DNA from: Antitrichia curtipendula
Taxonomy: Eukaryota > Streptophyta > Bryopsida > Hypnales > Leucodontaceae
Assembly: GCA_951230915.1 (NCBI GenBank)
Contig: OX579636.1
Location: forward strand, 38,933,567-38,997,566
DNA length: 64,000 bases
Direction of reading: 5' to 3'
Each line of letters opens with the position of its first letter. Within the stretch, counting starts at the first letter, position 1. The position numbers were made by a program, and so were the translations under genes. A model generated the notes under the pieces. That model was not told the DNA's origin, made no database searches, and saw only the letters and a list, made by a program, of their open reading frames with translations. This document shows, in pieces, positions 25,615-36,545 of the stretch.

Positions 25615-26716
25615 CTACCTACTTCAAAAGCTTTCAGCATCATGTCTTCAAGTGTTTCCACAATAGGTTTTCAAACTTCAAATTCTCCATTGGTAGTACC
25701 ATGTGAAGGTGTTCCAACATGTACTTAATCATCAATCTTGAGGCCAATTATGCACAGCGTGGTCCAGAAATTCACATTGATTAGTTGATCACATCAGCTA
25801 TATGTTTAAATTACTTGTATTTTGAAGACAATCATAGCAATTGATTTGTATTTGAGCATTGATTATGCAATTGATTGAAGTGCACTAAACAATTTCACAT
25901 AAAAATCTTTGAATTTTGAAGGTTTAGGATGATTCACTTGGGTTATCAATTGAAAAATTTGTGACAAATTGATATCATGATTTTAAAGGATATGCATATT
26001 ACATTCTAAGCAAAAAGAAAGTGTCATCGAGGATTTTATTTCAACGCTTGTTTTTGTTGAGCAATCATTATTATAATTGTGTTACACGAGGGTTAGGAGA
26101 TATATACAAGAGTCATGTGTTGCAAGTGGGATTAATGATATCAAAATGACTAGATTAATGCAATTTTTTTTTTTCTCTTTCCTATGCCAACTTATTCATA
26201 ATTAGAGGCCAACCACAGGGTTTTGCAGATGTGTGTGCTTACAACACTGCAAACACACATGGTGGATGAGGTTTTGCACCTCAACAATAAAGAAGTTGAA
26301 GGAATTATCCTTGTTTTAAGATGACCACTGATTTTTTTTATTACAATCATCCAGATTATTTTTCTGGTGGTTTTCCTTTCTGTCTTTCCAAATGAGCACC
26401 CACACGTGGCTCCCCTAGTCTAGGCCATCGGTTATGGAGCTGAGTGCCTAACAACATTGTTGGGTAGAGAGGCCTTGCCTTGGGGAAATGCGGGGGCTTC
26501 TAGCTGCAAACAGACTTGACTAGGAAATTAAGGATCTTGTGATCAAATAAAATTATGCACATGGTCATATAATCCCTATAATGTATCATAAAGTACAAAT
26601 ACAATATCTTATATTTGTACAAAGGTGGTAGAAGTTGTACATAAACTGCATAAACTGCAAAAATTCATTTTCAAGAAATACACAACACTAATATGAGTGC
26701 CACAGCTGCTTCAAGA
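25615..26716. other. Intergenic DNA
   Basis: Includes a GC-richer patch near 26395-26510 with no recognisable gene. No feature supported. Confidence 0.35.
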
Positions 26717-27310
26717 CTCCAAATTGAGAGTATAATATCTTATTAGAAAGCTAACACTGATATCTACAAACCCTCCAAATTTCAATTCAAAAAATCATAT
26801 TGTTTGACTATTAAAGTCGGTCAAAGTTTACTCTCTCAAATTCAAAGGTAACTCATCACTACTCTATTTCCAAGTCTATAACTCTCACATACCAACTCCA
26901 AATTGATTGTGTGATATTTCTATAGAAAGATAACCCAATAATCTACACACTTTTCAAAAGATGATATTGTCCAACATTTATAGTCGGTCAAAGTTCTCTC
27001 TCTTCAAATCAAAGGTAGCCCCTCATTACTTTGTCTTTACGCTTATAATTTTTGCATCTTAACTCAAACTACAAATATAATAGCTCGTTGGAAAGATAAA
27101 AACTAAATACATATTTATATCAAATTTCAAAGGTAAAACCCCCCTTACTAAGTAGTTATGAGCCCTTGAAAATTCTTCCCTTTCACTTCATGACAATTAT
27201 CCTTCTTTCACTCCATCAAACATAATTTTCACACAAAAACTTCAAATTGAGTGAGTGATAAGTTTTTGAATTCTCTATAACAAGATAAACAACCTTTCAA
27301 AATTCATTGC
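26717..27310. repeat. Diverged tandem repeat, about 170-175-bp period
   Basis: Four units start with an AACTCCAAATTGA-like phrase (near 26717, 26895, 27061, 27239), continue with a TATTTNTNTAGAAAGATAAC-like block, and in the first two units end with AGTCGGTCAAAGTT and a TCAAAGGTA block. Old array, no coding content. Confidence 0.7.
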
Positions 27311-28384
27311 AAAAATTCTATTGTAAAATTTGCTATAGTTCTCCAAAAACATGTTTCTCCCAAGCTAACTATGAGAAGGAAGAAGAAGACCCTTCACCTC
27401 GTCCTCCATACCATCCACCTAAGCAAGTAGATTTTAGCCTCTAAAATGCCACATGAATCACAATTCATCCATTGGCCATCCCTTGCCCCTATAACTCTAT
27501 TCTTATTTCTTACCTAGTCTTCAAATCCTTTAAAAATCCAAAAGAAAGGTAAAACAAACTTTACCTTTCCATTTAACAACTCCAAATATACAAATAAAGT
27601 TTGAAATGCCTTTAAGTATAAAAAAAAAAATTAATGCCAAATAGTTGTCTAATAGAGGTTAAAAAAAATAGAATCCACTCCATTTAGATCTTTAGACTTA
27701 CTCAAAAAATCCTCTAGTTTGACAACAAATACATGTTTTTATGTATTGTATGTATGTACAGTACAATAGCATTGCCCCTGTTCTATTGTAGCAACAAACA
27801 TTCTAGAGAGTAGTCAAATTGACTTCTTCAAGTTATCTCAAATGTCTCCCTAGGCTTTGAAATTGGCGAGTCTAAAACTGGTCGGCATGAAAGGTATGCA
27901 TGACTAAATCAATTGATGATTTTGATTTATGCGCACCTAAAATTGCCACATGAAATGAATTCCTAGAATACGTTTCAGGTGAAAATTTGGGGTAAATATA
28001 CGCTCATCCTACAACTTTTGATTTTGATTTCCTAGTAGAATATTTCAATGTTGTTCTTATGGAATATGTAATGTTTGATCATGAAAGTGGTAAACATCAA
28101 TTTTGTGAAATTAGTTTTGCAAAATTCATCAAATTTGTCAATTTTTAGGGTTTGCGGTCTAATAAACAAGCTAGGCTGTGCTTTCACATCATTCATTTCA
28201 TCTTATCTTTATATTTAACTCTTTAGAGTACCAACAATTTTGTCACTAGGATAGTCATTTGATCGACTAGTTAGGTCCATTGGATGAATGATGATTTGGC
28301 TGTAACTCTACTTGTGCAAGTTGAGAAAGATCTTCAAGTGGTTGTAGACATCGTTGCATGGTTTTTTTGTACTTTGGTTTGGAA
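27311..28384. other. Intergenic DNA
   Basis: AT-rich sequence with no gene or element ends recognised. Confidence 0.4.
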
Positions 28385-28587
28385 CACTACAAGAGAAAGG
28401 GGTGTTTTAAGTAGTGTCCTAGACATCACGTCTTTTAAGTAATGTCTTTTAAGTAAGGTTTTAAGTAAAATTTTACTAAAAAGACTGTCTTTTTAGTAAA
28501 ATTTTACTTAAAACCTTATTTAAAAGACATTACTTAAAAGACGTGAAGTCTAGGACACTACTTAAAACACCCCTTTCTCTTGTAGTG
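28385..28587. mobile_element. CACTA-type palindromic MITE, copy 3
   Basis: 203 bp, differing from copy 1 at only a couple of positions seen by eye (CTTATTTAAAAG for CTTACTTAAAAG; GTGAAGTC for GTGATGTC). Flanked by the 3-bp duplication GAA (28382-28384 and 28588-28590). The near identity indicates recent mobility of this family. Confidence 0.92.
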
Positions 28588-29434
28588 GAATTGGCACATG
28601 ATTGTTGATATGCGTTGAACATTGGGACAAGCTCCACGTTTGAACCGGTAGATGCAAATCCTAACCTCAAAACAAACCAGTGAATCATTGCTTAATTTGA
28701 GTGACCAATTGAATTGACCCAATATTGTGGAGAATCAAAAACTCATGAATCAGTAAAGAAAGAGCAATGTATGTTTTCATCCTCAATAGTAGGGCTTCTT
28801 AATTAGTTCGAACAAAGTTAAAATTAAAATATAATTGCTCAACTATCTAAATTGCCAACATTGATTGCTTTTATAACTAAGAGTTGAAATCAATATCACA
28901 TAAGAAGGTAACTATCAAAATGTGTCAATAACGAGCTAAAATCATACCCTACAATTTTAAATTATAGAAGTAGAATTCAAATGTTGCTATGATCTACTAT
29001 TAGTATTAAAATTCTAAAGTAAACTTCTATTAATTTTCATTTTGGGCACATTGCTAGGAATTACAGACTTATGATGGTTCTACAAATTTTCCTTACTGAT
29101 TGACTTCTCAATTTGTTTTTCCTAACTGACTATTTTCTTGTTTGTTTTTTCATCTTTTTTGCTTATTAATAGTCATTGATCAAGTTTGTGCACTAACATG
29201 CCGGGTCGGATCTGATCAATGTCATGTATATATGGTAAGCAAGCTTTGCATAATATTCCTTGTCTTCATGTGCTTCCATTATGTACTACCGGATGATTAG
29301 ACAAATAGACATACAAATGTAGAAAGAACCATTAGACAGTCAGATGAGGGATTAGGGTTCACTTGGAACTAAAAGAGTTAGACAAACAGACAATCAATTA
29401 ACTGGTAGTTAGTTACAACTAAGAACTATAAGAC
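28588..29434. other. AT-rich intergenic DNA
   Basis: No gene, repeat or element boundary recognised before the Harbinger target duplication at 29435. Confidence 0.4.
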
Positions 29435-29437
29435 TAA

Positions 29438-29459
29438 GGAGGCTTTCACACCTGCTGCT
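29438..29459 (+). repeat. Left terminal inverted repeat of the Harbinger element
   Basis: Starts directly after TAA at 29435-29437; 20 of 22 positions match the right terminus. Confidence 0.93.
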
Positions 29460-30358
29460 ATGAAGCAGCAGGTAAAACAGCAAGAAGCAGTCAAACATTG
29501 TAGACTGGTCGCACACTTGCGTCCGGTAGTCCAAAGTAAGACCGGGTAGTCCGCGGCAGCTCCAGAGCACGGACATAGCATCAATGTTTTCAGACCACGA
29601 TTAAGGACCTCATGAATGTTAGTACAATACAAAATTCGAGCCCTACCGTTTCGCACTTCACAAAAGCTGTTAAGGTTTGTATAATTTGCTATCCTCGAGT
29701 GTGCCAGTTTGTAGCTCGATTTTTACCGTTTTTGTTGTCCATGTTGACAAAACCGAGCAACGGTGATGGTCGATGATGAATTTTAATTCAACGGACACAT
29801 TGAGGAACACTCGTGTTGTCTAGTGAAAAGATTTGGGACAATTTAGGTTTTCAATTTTGTGAGTCGCAGTGCAAAGGAAACGATGGCAGACTTTTGTGTA
29901 CGCAATAGCAGCTGCGATTGCCGACATCCAGGTTTCATCTGAGCTGGAGAGCAGTGCTTCGTCAGTGAATTCTAATTGTGTATGTATGAACTCTTTTTGT
30001 TGCCACTTGTTTTGCCCCATGAGGACAGTCTTTTCAGTCGACGTTCTGTTCTCCAATGCCATGCATTATTCAGTTTCAATTCTGAAGATCCAATCCAAGT
30101 AGCTATCCGATTTGTAGTTTAGGGTTTTCGCGGAATTTGTAAGAGTTCTTTCCTGTGCCGTTTATAGTCGGAGGGAATCCCTAGTTCGACAGAGCGTGCT
30201 AGACTGCCGACCTCATTACTAGCGGATGTTTGCAAAGACCAGCATCAGTGCTTGTATTCAAATTCATGTCGTCGTTTAAATCGGAGGCGACCTTCTACTG
30301 ACATTTGGATTCTGTGTTTCTCCGTGTATAGTTCAATTTACTACTGTCGTTGCCGGCC
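29460..30358. other. Harbinger left subterminal region
   Basis: Noncoding leader of the element before the transposase start. The short open frames here overlap on both strands and match nothing. It presumably contains the transposase promoter. Confidence 0.5.
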
Positions 30359-31551
30359 ATGGACATCGTCGACATGTCTGCGGAATTGACATCAGTTGCG
30401 ACGGTCATTCTCTTGATGCTCTTGAATACCAATCGGGCATTGTGTGACCTCGAAAACACATTTATGCAAGAGGACAATATAGAGGATCCTTTCGACGCAT
30501 TGGCTTTCGATTACACTGGTTCAGTCGACATGGATTTTGTGCTTGCCGTTGGATTGCATCATTGGCGAATTTAGAACAAATTTGCAATCATTGATGAAGA
30601 CCTCGATTATTGGATGAAACCGAGATCAACCACGTGGTTCACGAGATTCCTGTTGCAGGAATACGATGATGCGCTTTGGATTCAAATCTTTTGCATGATG
30701 AAATGTTCTCTGATATTGTTGGCGCAGCACTTGTCATCGTACGTAAAAAAAAGACACCAAGTACAGGGCTATTGTGCCCATGACAGTGCGAGTGGCTTGA
30801 CCACTGTTCAAACTAAGTCATGGAGTGACTTTGCTCATTTGCAGCGAACTCTTTGCTGTCGGCCGCAGTACAGAGTCCATCATGCTCAGACAAGTGGTTC
30901 AAGCCATAAATGTGGCCCTCCGCAATGAAATTAGCTGGCCTTATGCCGAAGGCATTTCTGAGACAGCATCTGCCTTCCAAACTTTGTGGTCTTCTAGGCA
31001 TCATGGGCGCCATAGACGGCACACACTTTGCCATAGGTAAACCTCGTCATTGCCCTGCAGACTACTTCTATTTCAAAATAGGATCTTACAGTATACATTG
31101 CCAGGCTATTGTGGATAGCTCTAAGCGATTTCTGGACTTATATGTGGGCATGCCCAGTTCCACGAACGACTCTTGCGTCCTTAGGCGTTCCACAGTTTTC
31201 CTTTGAGGCCAAAGAAATTGCTTGTGGGAAGGAAACCCAACTTTCAGTGGTTTCACTCCATACTTGCTAGGTGACTCTCGTTATCCACTTCTCCCGTGGC
31301 TGCTGGTGCCTCACCGTCGACTTGGTGCTCTTGATGTGGCGGATGATTTGTTCAACAGACGTCTGAGCCGAGGCAGGTCTGTCGTTGAGAATGCTTTCGG
31401 TTTGCTCAAACAAACTTTCAAAGAACTCAACCAGAGATCAGACCTCCATGTCTCTTTTGTCCCAGATGTTGTCACCTGCTGTGCTATTCTTCATAACATT
31501 TTGCTAAATCAAACGCATGATGAAATTGAAAGACTTCTGGAGGTCCTGTAA
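30359..31551 (+). pseudogene. Harbinger DDE transposase (HARBI1/ALP1-like), broken
   Basis: Nuclease-type transposase that would cut and paste the element. The family signature is clear across frames: FLLQEYDDALW, CSELFAVGRST, GAIDGTH, ADYFYFK, CQAIVDSSKRFLDLYVGMP, STNDS, PYLLGDSRYPLLPWL, VENAFG and DVVTCCAILHN. All three catalytic acidic residues survive: Asp codon 31015-31017, Asp 31273-31275 and Glu 31387-31389, spaced 86 and 38 codons. The frame is destroyed by stops at 30572-30574, 30798-30800 and 31204-31206, and by two single-base-scale frameshifts, one in the A-run near 30747-30755 and one near 30975-30990. I take ATG 30359 as the original start and the stop at 31549-31551 as the natural end; an intron is not needed to explain the layout. 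Confidence 0.92.
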
Positions 31552-33238
31552 CGTGAAGGTCCTGCTCCGAGGCCTGACAGGGACGTGGACATGGAACATA
31601 CTGACGTTGAAGCGGACACCGTGGAAGCATCTGAAGACGAAGCGCACGTTAAAAGAACCGACCTCGGCGTCTTTTTGACACTGCAGCGCATAGCTGCATT
31701 TGGATAGCATAGGTAGAGGTGGGCCCTTCAATACAAATTTTTATCATTCTGTGGCTGCGGTAGCTGGTGCCAAGCCTAGTCGGCACTGACACACTGAAAT
31801 GCTCTGCGGTTCTTATGGTGGCACTGTCGTACTGTCACACAACATGTGATGACACTGGCCTAGGTCGTTTATGTTGCACAGGCTTTTCATTGCTCATGTT
31901 GCCTTCATTCACCTGTAAGGGAGGAATCTAACAATATCCCTGTAATGTTGACTGTCTTTGCAGATTGTAAACACATTTTCGAAGACGACGATGCCATTAC
32001 GGAGGACACTAAAGCATTGCCGTTCCTTTTCTGTACAGGATTGATAGTCTACGCTTCCGAGGGAGGAGGGGAGTCACTGCGAAGCATCTGAGTCTTTCAC
32101 AGTGTCAGTGCTTAGTGGTAGAGAACTAGTCTTGCAGTGCACCGCTGACGAAAATTACGTTTGTGTGTATGACTGGAATGTCCGTGTCTATGTAAAAATG
32201 ACTTTGTCAACTTCATGTAAATTGAATGCACATTTTCAGTCACAATGTGTTTTTTTTCACTGAATGATGGTAACGTCGGATGTCTTCCTGTCGAGAGTGT
32301 TGCTATCCATGCTTGGTTCTTCGTGTCCTTCAAGAGCACTCTGTATGGCACATTTTGTTTACGCTTGGCAGATATGCAGTACTTTTTGTACCATATATTG
32401 TAACGCCGGCTCTTTGCGTCATCACTTTAGTGTGACGCCTGTATACAATGAAACGGAACATCTTCCACACTAAATCACTGTAGCTCGGGATGCCACATGT
32501 TCACCGTCTGCCTCTGTGTTCATGAAGTCCTACATGGAAGCTTGCTGACTGCATACAGAGCAGGAGGATTTTCCGTAATCTGTTTTTCAGTCACTGCGGA
32601 CGTAGCATGTTGTATCTACATTCCATTGTCACAGTCAGTTTGAGACCACAGTCAGATAGTGGGACAGTCAACGGAATTTTTGGATTCTGTCGAAGACGTT
32701 ATAACACACTTCACTCGCATCAAATACAGACCGACTGCCGTGTCAGCCGAACAAATTCACTTGTAGTCAAAGAAGCTTCACAAAAGGCGGTACTCCCACA
32801 AGTACATAAAACGACATCACTATCTTCCAGGTTTTGTTTTTTTTGAAAAGAAGTGCATGTGAAATGCATCATATACATGTTCTACTGCCCTTGCAGCCAG
32901 AGATTTCTGTAATAGTATAACATTCTGCACAATTATAAACAAGACATCCAGGTCATCAATATGTCGAATGTGAAGTTCCGGTCTTTGAACTGTACATGAG
33001 TTTAGCGGACGGTGAAGCTCTCTAGCGACTGATTTACAGCAGAGCAGGAAGGAGCTCGAAATGTGACTTCCTTCTTAGAACGCCTGTAGAAGGTACTGCA
33101 GTACGACCTACTACCAAAAATGACAACACGGTGGGGAAAATGTAATGACGGATAGACATGTACAATCGAAGCCAAAGGGAATGCCATAAACGAGCTTCAT
33201 GAAATCAATGGCTACTCAAACAGGGTGGCATCGTTACA
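31552..33238. other. Harbinger spacer between the two convergent genes
   Basis: Noncoding internal sequence between the 3' ends of the transposase (plus) and the Myb-like gene (minus), presumably containing both polyadenylation regions. Small open frames such as 32607-32846 have no recognised domain. Confidence 0.5.
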
Positions 33239-34621
33239 CTAGTTCTGCGAAGCAAGCGGCACACTGTCGTCGACATCACGGTTGTAATCTGACCGTGGAG
33301 GCACAGGAAAATGTTCATGAGGACGTTCACGTCGGCCCATTTGGAAACCAGATGTCAGTGCTGCTGACAGTCGAGAGAGACAGTGAACTACTTCGCCCTG
33401 TTTTTCGATGGAGAGTCGGGCGTTATCATTTGCTGCTTTGGCAGCCTCGTACAAGCGTTGGTCTCGATCACGTTGGTAATCCATTTGCTGACTGAAGATT
33501 GAGAGTTGCATCTGAATTTTCGAAGATTCCACTTCGCGACTAGATTCAACCAACTCCTTCATCTGCGACGTCATAGCATTTCCAGTGGCTCTGGTAGCCT
33601 CCGCTATATTGGCGTGGCCGGATTGTATCTTCCTCCTCACTGCAGTATTGCCTGACCGACGACGGAAGCCGAAGTCCGTAGTGTCGAACGAGCTGAGGAC
33701 ATGGAGAATTACTCCCAGAGGGAGAACTGACTTCTATGCGGGTGATGGAGAACTCGATGGACATGTAGTATTCAGAGGAACTGCATGACCTTGTCTGGTG
33801 GTTGGAACTTCAGCACTTCGAAAGTGCGAACTAGTACTGAAACTGTCGATGTCCATGGAGCCGGCCTTTGATGTGAGAGGGTCTTCGTCGAAGTCGTCAT
33901 TGAAGTCGCTGTGGTAGTTGTGCTTGGGCAGTGACTGATTTGAGCTGTAGTTGACATCCTGCGAAGACATTAAGTCCCGCGTGTGAGGTGGATTCACGCA
34001 TGGACGGCTGTTGTACCATGAGTGGATGTGCTCAAAAACTTCATATGCAAACAATCTGGGAAGAGCATTGTCCTTTCGATGAGTTGTGCTCATTTTCCAG
34101 TAACTGAGCTCGTTGGTCCCACTACGTGCGTGAAAGTCGACAATGGGCTTGTATTTGGCCAGGATTAAATTCCACTTGCTTTTGCAGGCGGCACCATCAC
34201 AGGGGCTACTGGAAGGAGCAACAGATTTCACGACATTGCTGATCTGCTGCCACTTGCCAGCATCAGGAACCATAAGTTCGCATGTGTCGGTGCTCTGCAC
34301 TTCACGTAAAAACATAGCGCGATTTGCATCTATCAACACTGCCACTTCATGCACTGTCCAATTCATGCATCTCTCGTTTCGTGCTCGTTTTGCAGGGCTG
34401 CCGTTGTCTGCATTATCGGAGGCAGACAGGGATTGCCCCACACCCAAAGAAGCATGAGTTGTGCCCACAGAACTCTGTTGCCTTGTACCAGCTGCATGGA
34501 AATCGACATGCGTTAACAAGGAAATGCAGGACCATCTTGAAACCAAGGAGTCCACATATTGTTGGTCAGGAAACAGGACGTGAAATGTACGACTGCGGCA
34601 ATGGTAAGAGCTGCCGTCCAT
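33239..34621 (-). pseudogene. Harbinger Myb/SANT-like DNA-binding protein, one internal stop
   Basis: Second gene of PIF/Harbinger elements; such proteins bind the element ends and bring the transposase to DNA in the nucleus. From ATG 34621 the frame first carries a Ser-rich leader and a basic SPAKRARNER stretch, then a trihelix/Myb-like domain at about residues 87-175 (NWTVHEVAVLIDANRAMF, KWQQISN, ACKSKWNLILAKYKPIVDF, LSYWKMS). A Ser/Asp-rich linker follows, and after a single in-frame TAG (33734-33736) the same frame continues with a polar coiled-coil-like tail (IQMQLSIFSQQMDYQRDRDQ and on) to a stop at 33239-33241. Without that stop the protein would be about 460 residues. Reads on the strand opposite to the transposase. 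Confidence 0.8.
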
Positions 34622-34919
34622 GCATGCGTAGGAAAATCGAAGATGGCAGTACAATAACTGACACGGCAAACACGAAAATCAGTGTGAGGTGCATTTCTGA
34701 ATCATATCTGTCTGGAACGAGGCACCTGAAGACGTTGCATGTCCTGCAAGCAAAGGACGCGAAATGCTAACGCCTGGGACTGCATGACACATTGAATTAG
34801 TACCGATATGTCTGTGAGCATCCACAATTGCCGCTGCGTCCACGATGAAGTGAGTCATTGAATTTGTGACAGGCGGAAGCTCGGGGAGGTCACTCTGCCA
34901 TAAGTAGAAAACCACGTGA

Positions 34920-35590
34920 GTTAAACTATAGGGTGAATTTTATTCATTGGAGCAAAAATTTATAAATGATGTAGATCTATTTTAGCCTGGATTTAATTCT
35001 TGAAACATCATTATATATAAAATAGGATATTGAAAAATCTTTTGATTTAAAAAAAAAATAGATATAAATTAGTGTGAATAAAATCATAGAAGAAACGAAA
35101 TTAATATTAGAATGAATATAATCCTTAGTCCTTCTAAAGGATGAATGAAAAATATTATGTTTTAACTATTTAACGCTTTATACAAGAAGAGGTGTTAAAA
35201 ATGAATCATCAAAGATGCTTTCTAACCGCATATAAAGATGGCCAACTTGATTCTTCAAAGCATCACTTCAAGTGCAACTTCATTTAAATATTTTTTTAAA
35301 TAGAAAAAACAGTTTTAAAAAACAAGTTGACCACATTCTGGTCGTTCAGAAAGTTAAGGGTTAAGTTTGATCCTAATTTTTATGTATGTTGCATATTTTT
35401 ATGCCCAACATTCATCCAAAAATCCTTCATTATCAAACAAAACAAAATTCCTAAAGTTTATAAATACTATAGCGTGCCAAAAATTAAGTTAGATTTTCAT
35501 TTATAATTACCTATAGGGTGCTTAAAATTAAGACCAAGTAGCTTTTTTCTACTAAAAGGGTCTTTTAAAATCATGATTACTAAGTAAATA
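34920..35590. mobile_element. AT-rich nested insertion inside Harbinger (boundaries unclear)
   Basis: About 670 bp of strongly AT-rich, noncoding DNA interrupts the otherwise mixed-composition element, upstream of the Myb-like gene. Composition changes sharply near CACGTGAGTTAAAC (34912) and again near AACCTCCAAAC (35590). No inverted ends or confident duplication; the palindrome CACGTG occurs near both edges but that is weak evidence. Confidence 0.45.
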
Positions 35591-36520
35591 ACCTCCAAAC
35601 AAATAGGTGGTTAACGCACGTGGTTACAAAACATAAGGGGAAGTGACCTCTCCGAGAGCGGAAGTCATGATATTGTCGCCCGCTATTCAGCGAACATAGC
35701 AAGAGTGACGTACAGGAGGTACAGCGTGAAAGTTCAGGCTGGCATGACGTACCCGGGACGAAGGCGGATCGACCTGTGCCGCCAGAGTGACCTAATTTCG
35801 CATCTCCACGATTAGCCATCGCTTATCAAAGTGGACAGAGCCGTGATTATGAACACAGTATTTTCAGTCACGCAGGTGTCACCGCAACATGCAGTACTAC
35901 TCTACTGCGTATGAGTACCAAAATGACGTTCAAAAGGAGCCAAATTCTGAGAACGACGGTGCCAGTACAATGCGGTCTTTGACACTGCAACGGAAAAAAA
36001 GACCAGAATTCTGATCAATGCGCTTCAACTACACTGCGGTGCCTCACTGTGCAAATACAACTGTGCAACTAGTGAATTCTCCCAAATCGAAGTGCGAGTT
36101 CTTTGCGTCTCCAGCATCCCAATTTCTAGTAGTCAAACACCTCCACAGAGCCGCCGATCTTCAATTCTGTCGTAACTTGCAAGCCTTATCGTGCATTGCA
36201 TGGCTAACGTACGTCGTGAAGGTTTTATGACTTCTAATAGTTTACCACTAATTCGCCGAATGAAGTTAACTGTGATTTAGAAGTGCATTAAACTAAGAGC
36301 GCTATTAAGGCCCTGAAATCTACGTTTCCGCCTTCTACGCCACTTTTCTACGACCGCTTCAAAAGAGTTGCTGTAAAATAGTCTTCTGCCGTCGGCATCC
36401 TTCACACCCCATGCTTGCAGCGTCCACGTACGCATCCACATAGGATCGGCAGCTAGCACTCTTGCGTGGTGTAGACGCAATTCCCTGTTCACGCCAAAAA
36501 AACATCAAAGGACCAGCCGT
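35591..36520. other. Harbinger right subterminal region
   Basis: Noncoding sequence of the same composition as the rest of the element. The 71-codon minus frame at 36277-36492 (Trp/Arg-rich) has no recognised domain and is probably chance. Confidence 0.5.
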
Positions 36521-36542
36521 AGTAGTAGGTGTGAAAGCCTCC
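36521..36542 (-). repeat. Right terminal inverted repeat of the Harbinger element
   Basis: Complement of the left end at 20 of 22 positions; followed directly by TAA at 36543-36545. Confidence 0.93.
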
Positions 36543-36545
36543 TAA

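Larger units (their letters stand above)
29438..36542. mobile_element. Complete 7.1-kb PIF/Harbinger transposon
   Basis: Both ends are preserved: left GGAGGCTTTCACACCTGCTG; right, on the minus strand, GGAGGCTTTCACACCTACTA, with the first 16 bases identical. The flanks carry the 3-bp duplication TAA (29435-29437 and 36543-36545), diagnostic of PIF/Harbinger. Inside are the two expected genes in opposite orientation: a HARBI1-type DDE transposase (plus, 30359-31551) and a Myb/SANT-like DNA-binding protein (minus, 33239-34621). Base composition is clearly less AT-rich than the surroundings, except for an AT-rich block at 34920-35590 that looks like a nested insertion. Length, ends and gene content fit a formerly autonomous copy; breaks in the transposase make this copy inactive. 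Confidence 0.95.

Noticed and set aside
8810..28587. Repeated palindromes as a CRISPR array or bacterial element
   Set aside because: Copies are kilobases apart with target-site duplications, in a plant nuclear context; they are transposable elements.
33239..33640. 133-codon minus-strand frame as an independent gene
   Set aside because: Same frame as the Myb-like gene upstream and separated from it only by one TAG; it is that protein's C-terminal tail.
34143..34770. Plus-strand open frames of 104 and 148 codons
   Set aside because: Antisense to the Myb-like gene of the Harbinger element; no domain.
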